A stretch of 64,000 nt of DNA, taken from Ornithodoros turicata. Its lineage: Eukaryota > Arthropoda > Arachnida > Ixodida > Argasidae. Each line of letters starts with the position of its first letter. Positions within the stretch are counted from its first letter, which is position 1. Under the pieces are notes generated by a model. The model was not told the origin of the DNA, searched no databases, and worked only from the letters and a program-made list of their open reading frames with translations. The translations under genes were made by a program, and so were the position numbers. Shown here one piece after another: positions 1 through 12,100 of this stretch. Where the stretch lies: NCBI RefSeq assembly GCF_037126465.1, contig NC_088210.1, forward strand, positions 22,469,511-22,533,510, in the 5' to 3' direction.

Positions 1-390
1 CTGCATGCTGCTCATAGCCACAGGTTGCTTCGCTGCGCTAACAAGGAACTAAAAAATAATAATAAAAAGAACCAACAAGGAGAATGATCCTTTCAGCGCC
101 CGTGAAATGCCAACATGACGACACTTTGACATCCTTTTTTCATGCTTGCACCACCCTTTTTAGAAAATGAGTGATCTCGCAAAGCTCTTAAAGCAATGAT
201 GTCAGCTGTTCGATCACTCTTTTTAATAGGTACACTGGAATGGTAGTTTCTTTTTTGCAGTCTCTGTTTCGTGCGTGCATGGTGGTAGTGCGGTGAGTGT
301 GTGAGCGAGCAATGGCATGTCCAAGAGCCAGAGAGAACATTCGAAATATGCTTATAACACGTGCTACGCTTTTCCTCTTCTGTTGTTCAG

Positions 391-1658
391 ATGATTCGAA
401 CTGTTGGCTGGAAGGTCATCGCCGTAACTTTTGGACTGTATGGCGCACTGTACTGCATGGAGCGTATGCTGTGGACAAACAAAGCCAAGGAACGATCGTT
501 CAAGAAGCAGTACGTGCAGCATGCTACAAGGAAGCTTCGTCTGATTGTTGACCTCACCAGTGCTAATTGTAGCCATCAAGTCCAGCAGTAAGTGTGCCAC
601 ATGTTACATTATAAATCAAAGCCAGGATGATCGACTGGAATGCATGTCTATGCATTTGCTGCCTCCTTTGTGTTCCTATAGACGAGGCATTGTAAACTCA
701 GCAGAGTATGTCTGTTCTTGTTGCCAGAGGATATCAAAAAGGAGGGCATGTGTGTGCTGCTGTTTTGTAACAGCTTTCAAGACAGACCACAACTGTGCTA
801 GAGCTGTCCGCTCTCTTGGTCTGTCTCTCTGGAACCATACACTGCAGCTAGTACTGTACAGTGCGTGTAGTTCGGCATCATATTCTTTACTCTGTTGCTG
901 CAGGGAGCTGTCGAGCACTTTTGCACGACTCGGTCACCTTGTGGATGAGGTTGTAAGTGAGATGGATGAGGAGGTTAAAAAGTTGGATCAGGAGATCGGC
1001 AAAATGGAGGACGCTGCAACCAATGCCAGGATACTAAGGTATTGTTTTGAAACTTGTGGCTACTTACTGTTTGCAATTGCAGGACAATAACACATGCTCG
1101 AGAACCCTTGGCAAGAAGCGCAATGCGCCTGTCGTTTTCTCTCTCTGTCGTTTTTTTAATGGTTCATGAGGTTTCTTTTTTTTTTTTTTTTGAATACTTC
1201 CTCTTAGTTTTTAATAAAGTCCCCCTTTTATTCCTTGTCCTGCAGAAACACCGTCTCCGCTTCTGATCTTTATTGAATACCTATATATATATATATATAT
1301 ATATTGAGTACAGATTCATGCTTGTTGGCATAGCGTTTTCCTTCTTGCTTTCTTTTTATTTTTGTTGTTGTTGTTGTAGTACTCTGTTATGTTTATAATG
1401 GTGCTGGAATGTGCGCACAGTTCTTATTCTTGCATTTGTATGTCCCTCCTTCCATGGCGAGTCAATCGCCAGAAGTATTACAAACAAACAAACAATAACA
1501 AACAAAAGCATTATCAGAAAGTTATTCTGTACCCAGTAAGGAATGTTTTTTGTAATGTTGCACTGACAGCTCAAACTATTCTTTGCAGAAACAAGGCTGG
1601 CTACCTGATTAGTGAGCTGGAAACATTTTCACAGCAGTATCTGCAATATGACCAGTAG
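391..1658 (+). CDS. Marf: Mitofusin (Marf/MFN), C-terminal exons, 5' end outside window
   Basis: Mitofusin is a dynamin-like GTPase of the mitochondrial outer membrane that drives mitochondrial fusion. Three exons are visible: 391-587, 904-1038 and 1589-1658, with TAG at 1656-1658. Both junctions are phase 2 and restore the frame. The first exon opens with a hydrophobic stretch ([20 protein letters not shown]), matching the end of the membrane anchor, followed by a basic segment and the family motif SNCSHQVQQ. The second and third encode the C-terminal heptad-repeat coiled coil ([15 protein letters not shown], then [14 protein letters not shown]). Upstream exons, including the GTPase domain, lie left of the window; the acceptor before 391 (TTGTTCAG) shows that the exon is internal. 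No break is seen. The gene sits head-to-tail, about 0.8 kb before USP5. Family assignment is from recognised motifs, with high certainty. Confidence 0.94.
1281..1304. repeat. (TA)n microsatellite in the last mitofusin intron
   Basis: About twelve TA units are visible in the intron between the last two mitofusin exons. It is simple-sequence DNA with no other signal. Confidence 0.8.
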
Positions 1659-2364
1659 TGGATCGTGACCATTCAGATGAAGACCTGCTTGGTGGACGTG
1701 CACACCTTGAAGTGAAACTACGACTGCTTTTCTGCTTACTTATTTGTATACAGCAGTTTTGTGAATACTTCTCCTTTCTTTATTCTCTCTCTTTCTCTCT
1801 CTCTGACCATTCTACACACTAGGTCTCTTTAGCATTTCTCAAAATTCCGTTGTCGTTTGCACGTTTAGAGGGCTTTGCGAGGAGCATTGAAACTGGAACA
1901 AAATTCATTCAGGATGGCTGACTTTTCTAATGGGTACCATAATCTGATATATGTAGATGTACTCTGTGAACAACTAGCGCGGATTACAATTGCATGCGTA
2001 GGACCGAGAGGCAGTGGTCATATTTACAGATGTTTTTCCTACCTGCCTCCCTCTTTCACTCTACGACGTTTACGTTCTGCTATTTTTCCTGATTTGGATG
2101 TATTACTCATTGAGTGTTTCAAACACAGTGTTGGGGGATATTATGCTTCTCCCCTATTTCTTTGGTTGTCTACTGCAGTTAAAGCTTGCATTTTACTTTT
2201 ATGTTGTGCAGTCCTGCATGCGTTTGACAAAATGCGTCGCATCAGCTCGTGACTATAGACAGGCGGTCATTAGGTCTGCTGTAAAAAGATATTCTTTGTT
2301 TGTGTATGATGGAAGCAGCGTATTAGGTGAGATGTTTATTTTGTTGCTGTAGGTCTAATTAGTA

Positions 2365-2370
2365 AATAAA
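2365..2370 (+). terminator. Probable polyadenylation signal of mitofusin
   Basis: AATAAA lies about 0.7 kb after the mitofusin stop codon and before the next gene. An AATAAA-like TTTAATAAAG at about 1210 is inside an intron and is less likely. Without transcript data the 3' end is an inference. Confidence 0.5.
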
Positions 2371-3177
2371 GAATGTTTCTGTAATACTCTAGCTTGTACT
2401 GTCCTTTTACACTTGAGTGTCCAAGCTCCCAGCGAACGTGCTGTACGTTGCAACGGGAAACACAGGTTGGGCGTTTGCCATTGACGTGAAGCTACGACGC
2501 TGGTGTATCTCCTACCGTGGGGTCCAAGCGGTAAAAAAATCTTCTACATCCTTACAAGGGATTGGTTGTGTGCTGAAGCACTTACCAATAGTTCTTTGAC
2601 GAATATTTGAAGATTCGCTTTGAAAAAAAAATCATGCTGTGACACCCATATTCCGTTGACTTTTCAGGATTTTTCCTGTTTTTGTTTTTGTTTTTCTTTT
2701 CCGCCTTCCTGGCCTTCTTTCTTGCTTTTCGTTTTTCTCTCTTTCCTCCCTCTCTTTCCTTTTTTTTTTTTTTTTAATTGGGAGGGGGGAAGGTTGGGGA
2801 TGCATGATCTTTGGGGGATTGCTGGGAAAATCCCTGGATAACACCATATATAAAAGGCATTCTGTTTTATTGTTTCATCTTATGTGCTGAAAAGCTCATG
2901 AACCCAGCATAGACCTCTATTACAATAGATAGTTTCAGGAAATCCGATTTTTTTCAGGCGCATGAGCTTACGTTTCAGGCGCCCAGGGCGGCCGCCCCTC
3001 CCCCGGAAAGGTTCTGAGGTTCTAGTCGCTCGTTCCTTCGGAACTCTGTGTCCTTGAGGGAGGTCATTGTCATAGAATCCACTCGACATTGAGAGCAATC
3101 GAGTGTCGGCTGCATTTGTCTCACACCCAGTTTCATCTGGCCACGTTGTTTCACGCTGGATGTGCTAAATAAGCATC

Positions 3178-6100
3178 ATGGCCGCCTTCTGTGAGCAACT
3201 CGCGCCGCACTTTTCTAGAATTCGGACCCCTCTGAATGGCGAAAAGATATATAAAGACGAATGCGTCTTCTCCTTCGACACACCGGCACGTACAAATTAA
3301 TCTTCCTGCAATTCACAAACTTGTCTCCACTATTTCGTGAGGGATTGGATACTGTTGACGACCAGCGCTTCGCATTGCGCGGTTTGTTGTCGTCCAAATT
3401 CAAGGTTGAATGACTGGAATTATTAAAGTAATAGTGTAAATCATGCGGTTGAATGTTTGTAGTGCTGTTGTTTACAGCGTTGATGCCCGCTGTGTACAAT
3501 TTGCCTCATTCCTTGTGCGGCATGCTCTTAAAAGCGCCTCGGTTTTTTGCTGTGTCACAAAATGAAATGGTGTACTTTCTTACAATATGCATATTTCTGT
3601 AGAAAAGAGCTATTGGCAGAGCTATATCCGACGGTATCCATGTCGGTAACGACGAAGATAGCATATTTTCGGAGCTCATTTGTGCTGTCTGTTTGAGGGA
3701 GTTCGTTTTACAGGAATCAGAAGGTGGTCTTTACGTCTGTCTAAACAGCTTTCTCGGCTTTGGACGAAAACATGTTGAACGCCACTATGCAAGAACAGGA
3801 AACGCCGTTTTTCTTCATCTGAAAACGATAAAGAAAAAGGTATGTCTCAAAGTTGGTTACTGTGTGTCATTGTTCTCACTCTGTCTTCCTGCAGATTGAA
3901 GTCACTGAAGAGGTGGTTGACAGAAGTGCGCCCAAGAGGTTGGCTATCGGTAAGCGACCGAAGGAGCAATGTAACATGCCGCTGAACGGCTTTTGATTAC
4001 GCCCGTAAAAATTGTTTTACGCTATCAAACTTTCAGGTTTGGAAGGTGGTTTTGAAGTGAACCGAAAGAACCAGTATGAGTACAAACACCATAATTCTTT
4101 GGTCATACTTCCTCGTTTTGAAGTTATACCACTCCCAAACCCTGAGCTTCCGGAAGTGGTAAGGAACATGCTATAATGTACACACTTACATGATAGTTGT
4201 AACGGACGCTGACCGCGACGGAATTCTCTCTGCTGTGTATAACAGCTTTTGGAACGCTTGAACTTTTAGGTTCAGCTTTCAGTCTCCACAGTTTTGTCTG
4301 CAGACTCTGCAAGCCACATAAATGAACAGCAGGCTCTCGTTGGAACATGGGATGGAGAAAAGAGAGCAGTTTCAAAGTAGGTCGTTCAAACTCGCTTGTG
4401 CTGTGTAAATGCAAAAGAAGCGTATACCCCGGCCTTGTTTCATACATGCTCTTCCCAAAATTTTCTTCAGGCACAGCAAGACACTAAAGCAACTTGACAA
4501 TGGCGTCAGGGTCCCTCCACACGGTTGGAGGTGTGAAATGTGCAACTTGACAGAGAACCTGTGGATGAACCTAACAGACGGTGCAATAATGTGTGGTCGC
4601 AAGTTCTTTGATGGCAGTGGTGGGAACAATCATGCTTTACATCACTTCAAGCAGACGGGGTACCCTTTGGTCGTGAAGCTTGGAACGATAAACCCAGACG
4701 GAGCAGGTATGTTTAGTTTATTAGCTTTAGTTTATTATAGTTAGTCTTTAGTTTATTAGCTTTCGTGGATATTACGCGGATGACTGAAAGTTGGCTTTAG
4801 TTGGCTCTACATTACTGACTCTCCTTTTGAAAACATTTCAAAATTTGTAGAACTCGTCTTTTACTAGGTAAAATTGTGTAGACGCAGGCAAGCTGTTGTA
4901 TTCGTGTCATCTCTCTGTGTTTTTCCCCCATGCCCAGGATTTTCACTGTGTAGTCTTTTGCTGCGTCCGAGATGCACAACGAGTATATTTATAATGTTCT
5001 TCATTCCTCGGCATATAGACGTATATTCCTACGATGAAGATGACATGGTTTTGGACTCCAATCTGACAAAGCACCTTGAACACTTTGGTATACAGATAGC
5101 CAATATGCACAAGGTTAGTTCTGTAATGTGGAAGGTGTTCAGAAAGCATTGGCAAAAAGATTCACACTACGAATTACGACTTTCCGTTCGAATTTTTAAA
5201 ATTTTTACAACCACGTATGTCCTTTTGTAGACTGACAAGTCGATGGTAGAGCTGGAAATCGACATGAACCAGAGAGTTGGAGAATGGGCTGTCATTCAAG
5301 AGTCTGGTCACAAGCTGAAGCCCCTTTACGGTCCTTCGTACACGGGCCTCGCCAATATGGGAAACTCTTGCTACTTGAACTCAGTTATGCAAGTTGTCTT
5401 CTCCATACCAGAATTCCAGAAGAAGTAAGCTACCTGCTTTTTTGATAACACGTTTATTTTGGAAGACCACCTGCACTGCATCCATGGGTCGGCGCAGTCA
5501 CGATCGCGGCAGACTTGCCAGTGCTTCATGATCACACTCATGATCGCAATCATCAGGCTTTGATAAGGCATTGCGATCATGATTTCGCCGACCTATGACT
5601 GCATCACACGCTGTAGAAAGGTTTTAATTTTTCACTGTGTGTCTGTGTCTGGAAAATTGAACAATGTTAAAAATTGGGCTGTTTGGTTCTGCATTGAAAT
5701 CGCTAAAAACCCCGTTGCGGAGCAACACTTAAAAAGATGACACAAGAAAGAGCACTGAACTGACAAATTTAAACAGTATTAGAAATTGGGCTGTTTGGTT
5801 TTGCATTAAAATCGCTAAAAACCCCTGTGCAGGGCAACAGTTAAGAAGACCACACAAGACACAGCAGCACTGAGCTAACAAAGGTTTACCTATCTTCTAG
5901 TATAGAACGATCTGTCTCGAGGGGGCATATCAGCAAGGATTGATGGGAGAAACATACACAACAAAAGGAAACAACCAGTCAACAAAATAGAAACAAGAAG
6001 AAGGGGAGAGGGGAAACCAAATATAGGCAGCTAGAGCTGAGCAATAAAAATAAAGTATTGGTTTGTCAGTTCAGTGGTGTGTCCTGTGTTGTCTTTTTAA

Positions 6101-9100
6101 GTGTTGCCCTGCACTGGGGTTTTTAGCGATTTTAGTGTAGAAAATAAAATTGTTCTTCGATCAGGCACGTCGCCCCGAAACCAGGTTATTTTAAGAAACT
6201 TGCAGATATTTGTGCATGGAATGCAACATTTTGGCCTGGTGTGCCTGTGCTTGTGATGTGGTCACTGGGCATGTTGTCACACGGTAGCTTTCTGTAACTC
6301 CCGAACTTTCTTCTTAGACCATCAAAAAAGAAAAGACCACACAAAGCGTACTTCGTTGAGAACAATTCGGTCGACTGTTTATCAAGTATTCGAGTTCTTG
6401 AATTCAAATCGAATACTAATCACTCGAATCGAATATCCGATAATCGGTTTTCTGAATATTCGTCTCTTCCCCGAATATGAACGACACCAGCACGAAAGTG
6501 GGCTTCACCTGATGCTTCCCAGCATGAGGTGAAGCCTGCTTTACGAAATTGCCACTGCAGCAGAACCCACACGGGCGGACCGTCGTTGTTTAGCTTAAGA
6601 TAACGTTAGCCCAAGTTAATTGTGTATACTTTGCCCACCCACCCCGCTTTTTTACGTGCACTTTAGAGGTGCCAGTGGGGGGGGGTTTGATTTTATGTCT
6701 AGCAGGTTGCCCTTAATAAGCTCAAGAACAAAAAGGGTATCTTCAAGACTTCAAGGCATCCCTTACTTTCAAAATTTCAGCAATGCAACTCCACGAGGCG
6801 AAACATACGCACTCCACTAAATAATTTAAAGGATGTTCATGGCAAAGCTGAGGGAGAACTCCAATTTGTTTGTTTCACAAGTGACCTGTGGATGTTCAGA
6901 AAAAACTGCAGCCTCATCTGTGTAACATGTCACTGTCTGACATCAAATTTTGAAATCAAGGTATAATTACCCCAGTAAGTGTCAACTAACCTGAAAGGTG
7001 GAAAACACTATCATGCAAATTTATAGTCTAGAGGCTTCCCACAGAAGGATTGTGTATCTTGCTTGAGACAGTTGAGGCCAGAAAAACTACACTAAACTCA
7101 TGGGCTACAAATGGCACACCTTTGGTGCAAAGGGCACTGATTGTAAACTTTGCACGAACATTCGATTCGGTATTCGGCATTTTTGCCCCCAATTCGATTT
7201 GATATTCAGTTCGACTTCTGAATATTCTGATCCGCACACCCCTACTTAAAAGTCACTACAAAACTAATTAGATGCAATTTAACAAATACTGACAAGTAGG
7301 ATACATGACTACTAGAGTAATTTAGTTGGTTTCATTCGCGTATAGTGCTCCATGCTTTTTAAATCTTGGTGCATCTTAGTTGGGTAGGAATGCCCTGTAG
7401 CCTGTGCATGTATTATGAAGGTACCTCAATATAGTGAACTTGCATATAGGGAGGATATGGATATAGTGCGGAAAAGCTGTTGTCCCACCGTGCTCCCACA
7501 GTAGGAAATGGATTGTATCCAGTATGCAGGATAAAGAGCCTTGCACTGTAGTTATCAATGTTTATCGGCATTCCAGGTACTACGATGAATCTGACAGCAT
7601 GTTCGATAATGCTCCAGCTGATCCAACGCAGGATTTCTCAGTGCAAATGTAAGTGGAGGTCCTTTTTTAGTGTCGGTTCCATGCTGATTTGCATTCCGCT
7701 TCAGGTCCAAACTTGCTGTAGGGCTCCTATCTGGTGAATACTCAAAGGCGCCGACCCACGATGGCAGCAAAGCGTCCAGTGAGGATGAGGTATGTTGCCT
7801 TTGGTAGTGTGCGTCAGCATTACGTTCGGTTTGTTTGTCTGTATGTAAATTGGGAGGGAATGCATATTGCGTCTGCTTGAACAAGGCCTTTGTTCGTCGA
7901 TGAAAGTGCATTGTCAGAGTAATGGCAATGGTAGTGTAATGGTAGTACACCTAGCTGGCAGTTAGAGAGTTACATGCTGAAAGTTGAAAGATGGGCGTGT
8001 TGGTATGGATCCATATTCCAAAAGGGGGAGCACAAAACGCAGCAGATGACGAGCTTGTCCGTGTCGTCTGCTCTGTTTTGTGCTCTCCCCTTTGGGAACA
8101 AAGAGAGGTATGTGCTTGATTCCATGTGATTGATTGCACCAGAGCTCATTGACTCTTCCTCCACTGCCCTCCTCCATTCTGCAAGTTGCATGAACCGTTC
8201 TGCAAGTTGCATGAACAGGGATGTTGTAGTTTTTTGAGTGGTTGTGTAAATGTGCCACGTGCCATACCCTAAGAAAGCACTCCCTCACCTTGTACCCCAG
8301 GCTGTATTACTGCAAGATGTTTGTTTGTGCACGTAACGCCGTTGCCGTTTGTACCTGTACCAACACTTTAGGTACTGTATTGTTAGTGCCCCATGTTTTA
8401 GGGTAAAACCTCTTTTTACGTGTCTATTTGCATCGCTGAAAAAACTGGGTTTGCTGTGTTTAGCCCTAAAACACAAGGTTTACATATCTTGCTGAACCGT
8501 GCCATTGCAGACGGTCAGTCAGTAACCATGAGTCATGCTCAGCCACTTGAATATTTTGGATGAAAAAGTTTAGTTGAACAATTTCAGTATCGCCGTCACA
8601 AACTCGCCTTTCCTTAAACTCTACCGGTATCAATCCAGGAACAGCCAGGCATCAAGCCCATGATGTTCAAGACTCTGATAGGCAAAGGCCACCCGGAGTT
8701 CTCTACGAAAAGGCAGCAAGATGCTCAAGAGTACTTTCTGCACTTTTTAAACCTTGTTGAGGTGAGTGCACACAGCATCACAGCACGAGATAAGGACAGT
8801 ATATCTGCTTTGCACAACCGTATTGTTACAGTGCTTGATAGGCCTTTTCTCAACATGAAGTTTCTCCATTGTAGAGGAATTGTAGAGGCCAGTTAAACCC
8901 GGCAGAATGCTTCAAATTTGAAATCGAGGAGAGGATCCAGTGCATGGTGTCGGGAATGGTGCAGTACAACAAGCGAACAGATTGCCTTCTTCCACTGCCT
9001 GTTCCTCTGCACTCTGCTTTGAACAAAAGTAAGCCCTCGTTTAAAAAGCGAGCAGTGTTAGTGACAGGGCTTTTAGCTTCCCTATTTTCACTGACTGCTT

Positions 9101-12100
9101 GTGTCATTCCTACCTAGGCATAAGAGGCGTGACTGCCTTTGTAGATCTGTATTGTATTGCATTATCTTGTTGCTTTCCACCACATAAGCCTTAATAAGTA
9201 GAGCCTGAAGTTTTATTTTTCTCTAATTTTGAGGGGTAAAAATCGGGTAAATAAGCAATAAACACTAAATTCATGCTATACAAACAACGCTAACCAGAAA
9301 CAGCATTCCACAAGCCGATCTCAGACTTCTCCGCGACCGACAGATGCTATCACTCCCGCCCGGCGGTCTCCCAGGTCTCTTGCCAGCTGTCTGCACAGCT
9401 ATATACTACTGTATGCAGAAACACTAATCTACTACTCGAGGCCTGTGATGACCCATTGCTAATTCCTGAATCTTGTTTGTTTCCTTGCCGCGCAGGTGAA
9501 GTGGACGCTTTTGAACTCCAGAGGGCGGAACTGCAGAAGAAAGGAGAGAGAATGTAAGATAAGATTAGATAAGTAGTTGCAAGCTGAACGATTCCAAAGC
9601 TGTACTAGCACACTTTGTTTCTCTTCCGTTAGAGATCCAGACGCAGTCGTGAGATCACAGATCCCCTTGTCGGCGTGTTTGGATGCGTTTGGTGCCGCGG
9701 AGCTTGTTGAAGATTTTTATAGTACAGCAGTCAACAAGAAGGTCACAGCACAGAAGTAAGCATCAAGTTCTTACGTCTCGCATTGCTTCCGGCAACATTG
9801 TGCAGTAAAAGATATGCATTGGAGAAATGCGTAAACAAAGACAAGGTTCTGCAACGTTCTTTTGCATCAATGCGACATTATATCTGTTCAGGACAACTCG
9901 TCTGCAGACATTTCCAGACTACCTGATGATACAGCTGAAGAAGTTTGCCATTGGTGAAAACTGGGTGCCCAAAAAGCTCGGTAGGTCCTGCAAAATCTGT
10001 TGCAGAGACTTTCGTGCAATGCTCTTGTGGTGGTAGCATTTGTATACGCGGTATTTGTGTACGTGCAAAATAGTATGGTATTTTAAAAAATTAAATGAAG
10101 GAGTATCTCTGTGCAGGCCACTTTATTTATTTATTTTTTTAAATTGCTAAAAAAATTAAATGAAGGAGTATCTCTGTGCACGCCACTTTTTCTTTTATTT
10201 ATCTTTTTAAATGGCTTAACTAATAACGCTTCAAAACATCTTACAAACTCTTTCCAACGTTATTGTTTTCCAGATGTGTCGGTGATCATGCCTCATGAGT
10301 TGGACCTGAGTTCGTTTCGTGGGCACGGCCTTCAGACAGGAGAAGAAATCTTGCCTGAAGTGAAGACCACACATGAAGGCTCAACACAAAGTAAGTCACT
10401 AATGATCCTTAGTGGCACTGCACAAAGCCTGTTTTAAGGACCTTGTTTTTCAACACGTGCCTTATCACTGACAATCCTGAGTTGTAGAACACAAGCTAGC
10501 AGTACCAATATGTCATCTTGTACCAGTTCTTCATAGGAGGGATTGTTTGTAATCACTCTGCACACAGTCATATACTGGATAATTTAGCCAGACTTCTTGC
10601 ATTGTACTCATACGTTTTATGCGACATTGTTTCTATGTTCTCTCACCATCATCCAGTGTTTCAACCATTTCACCCTTGTTGTTAAAATATGTTGCGGGCA
10701 TCAGGTTTTTTTTTTTAATGGCGCTCAAAGTGTTTTCAAATTACGCTGAATTTTTGATTAGAGCTCTTCCTTATGGGGTGGTGGTACCTCATTTTGGAAA
10801 GTGACGATTCATGGAAGCCCACCATGGGCTGTCCTGGTCTGTGCTTCATTCTTGTGTGTCTGTTATTATTTTACATTGAGCTAAAGTGTTAACCTTACAG
10901 CTGTGGAACTGGATGAAGCTGTAGTTGCTCATCTGTGTGACATGGGTTTCCCAATTGAAGCTTGTAAGAAGGCGGTCTACTTTACTGAAAACTCTGGAAT
11001 CGAAGCTGCCACAGCTTGGGTCATGGAGCACATCGGTGATGCAGGTAGTTGGTCTGGAGCTTCCCAACATTGTTAGTTTGTTTACGTGTGACTCTCGAAT
11101 GCATTTCTCTCTTCCCTGCATTACAGACTTTGGCGATCCTTTTATACTTCCAAATGCATCGAAAAGCGAAACGGCGTTCATTGCGGACCCAGCTGCACTG
11201 GCGACAGTCATGTCCATGGGGTTTACCCGGGAACAGTCTGCGAAAGCATTGAAAGCTACAGTAAGTGCCCTTTGACCGTGTTTCTGATGAGCCGTTCTGT
11301 CTAAGCAATCAAAAGGGTTTGTAATGCTTTCATATTGGTAGTCGATTTTAACTAGGGTTCCCAGTTTTCAGCGATTATGATTTTTTACCAGAGCGCAGCA
11401 AAACTGAGTGCAAAACCAAATTTCATAAATGGCACGAGATATTAAGATAACTTCCCTTTGTCCCCTATCTTTGCCCCTACCTCTTAATACCTCAGATAGG
11501 GGTAATCACCACAAACCCTGGTTATAACTAACACATACTGACTAACCATCCTGAGACCAACTTGCGCCTGGTGCAGGATGACCGTGAACCCTCCTCCCTC
11601 TAGGATCTCTTTCTAAGGATTGTGCAATAGCCAGTAAAATAATAAATAAATTAATAACAATTAATAAATTTTGTGCAGGATTCACTCATATCCTCCCCCA
11701 TCGTTAGTTACACACTTATAACTGATCATCTATGCTGTTGATAGATGTTCTGCACTTCAAAGCTCTACAGTGAAATCGGGTTTTATTTCAGGAGCCATAA
11801 AATCGGGTGACATTGGGCGGAAAAGTAGATTTTCGGGTGGAGAGGAGAGTTTTAAAAAAGTGCTCCTCGCGGTTTAGATTAACACAAGACACGGAACAGC
11901 CGTGCTGAATGTCCGGTGCTCAGTGTTTTGCAGTGGCACTTGGTCATGTTCTTTTTTTTTTTTTTGTGTGTGTGTGTCCTAATCAGGCAAATCGAGGGGG
12001 TAAAAACTGGTTTTACCCTAATACACAGGGCCCTAGGTGTAATTGATACCATCTCTGATTGGCAGTCAAAGGGTATGGGGAGGAATCACGCTGCTGGAGC

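Noticed and set aside
5488..5600. Inverted GATCGC/GCGATC words after USP5 exon 8 as a regulatory hairpin
   Set aside because: Pairing is short and broken, with nothing to separate it from intronic repeat debris.
11343..12030. Possible TIR element in USP5 intron 18 (TAGGGTTCCCAGTTTT and GGTTTTACCCTAATAC ends)
   Set aside because: The ends do not pair well and no target duplication is visible. It may be repeat debris but cannot be delimited.
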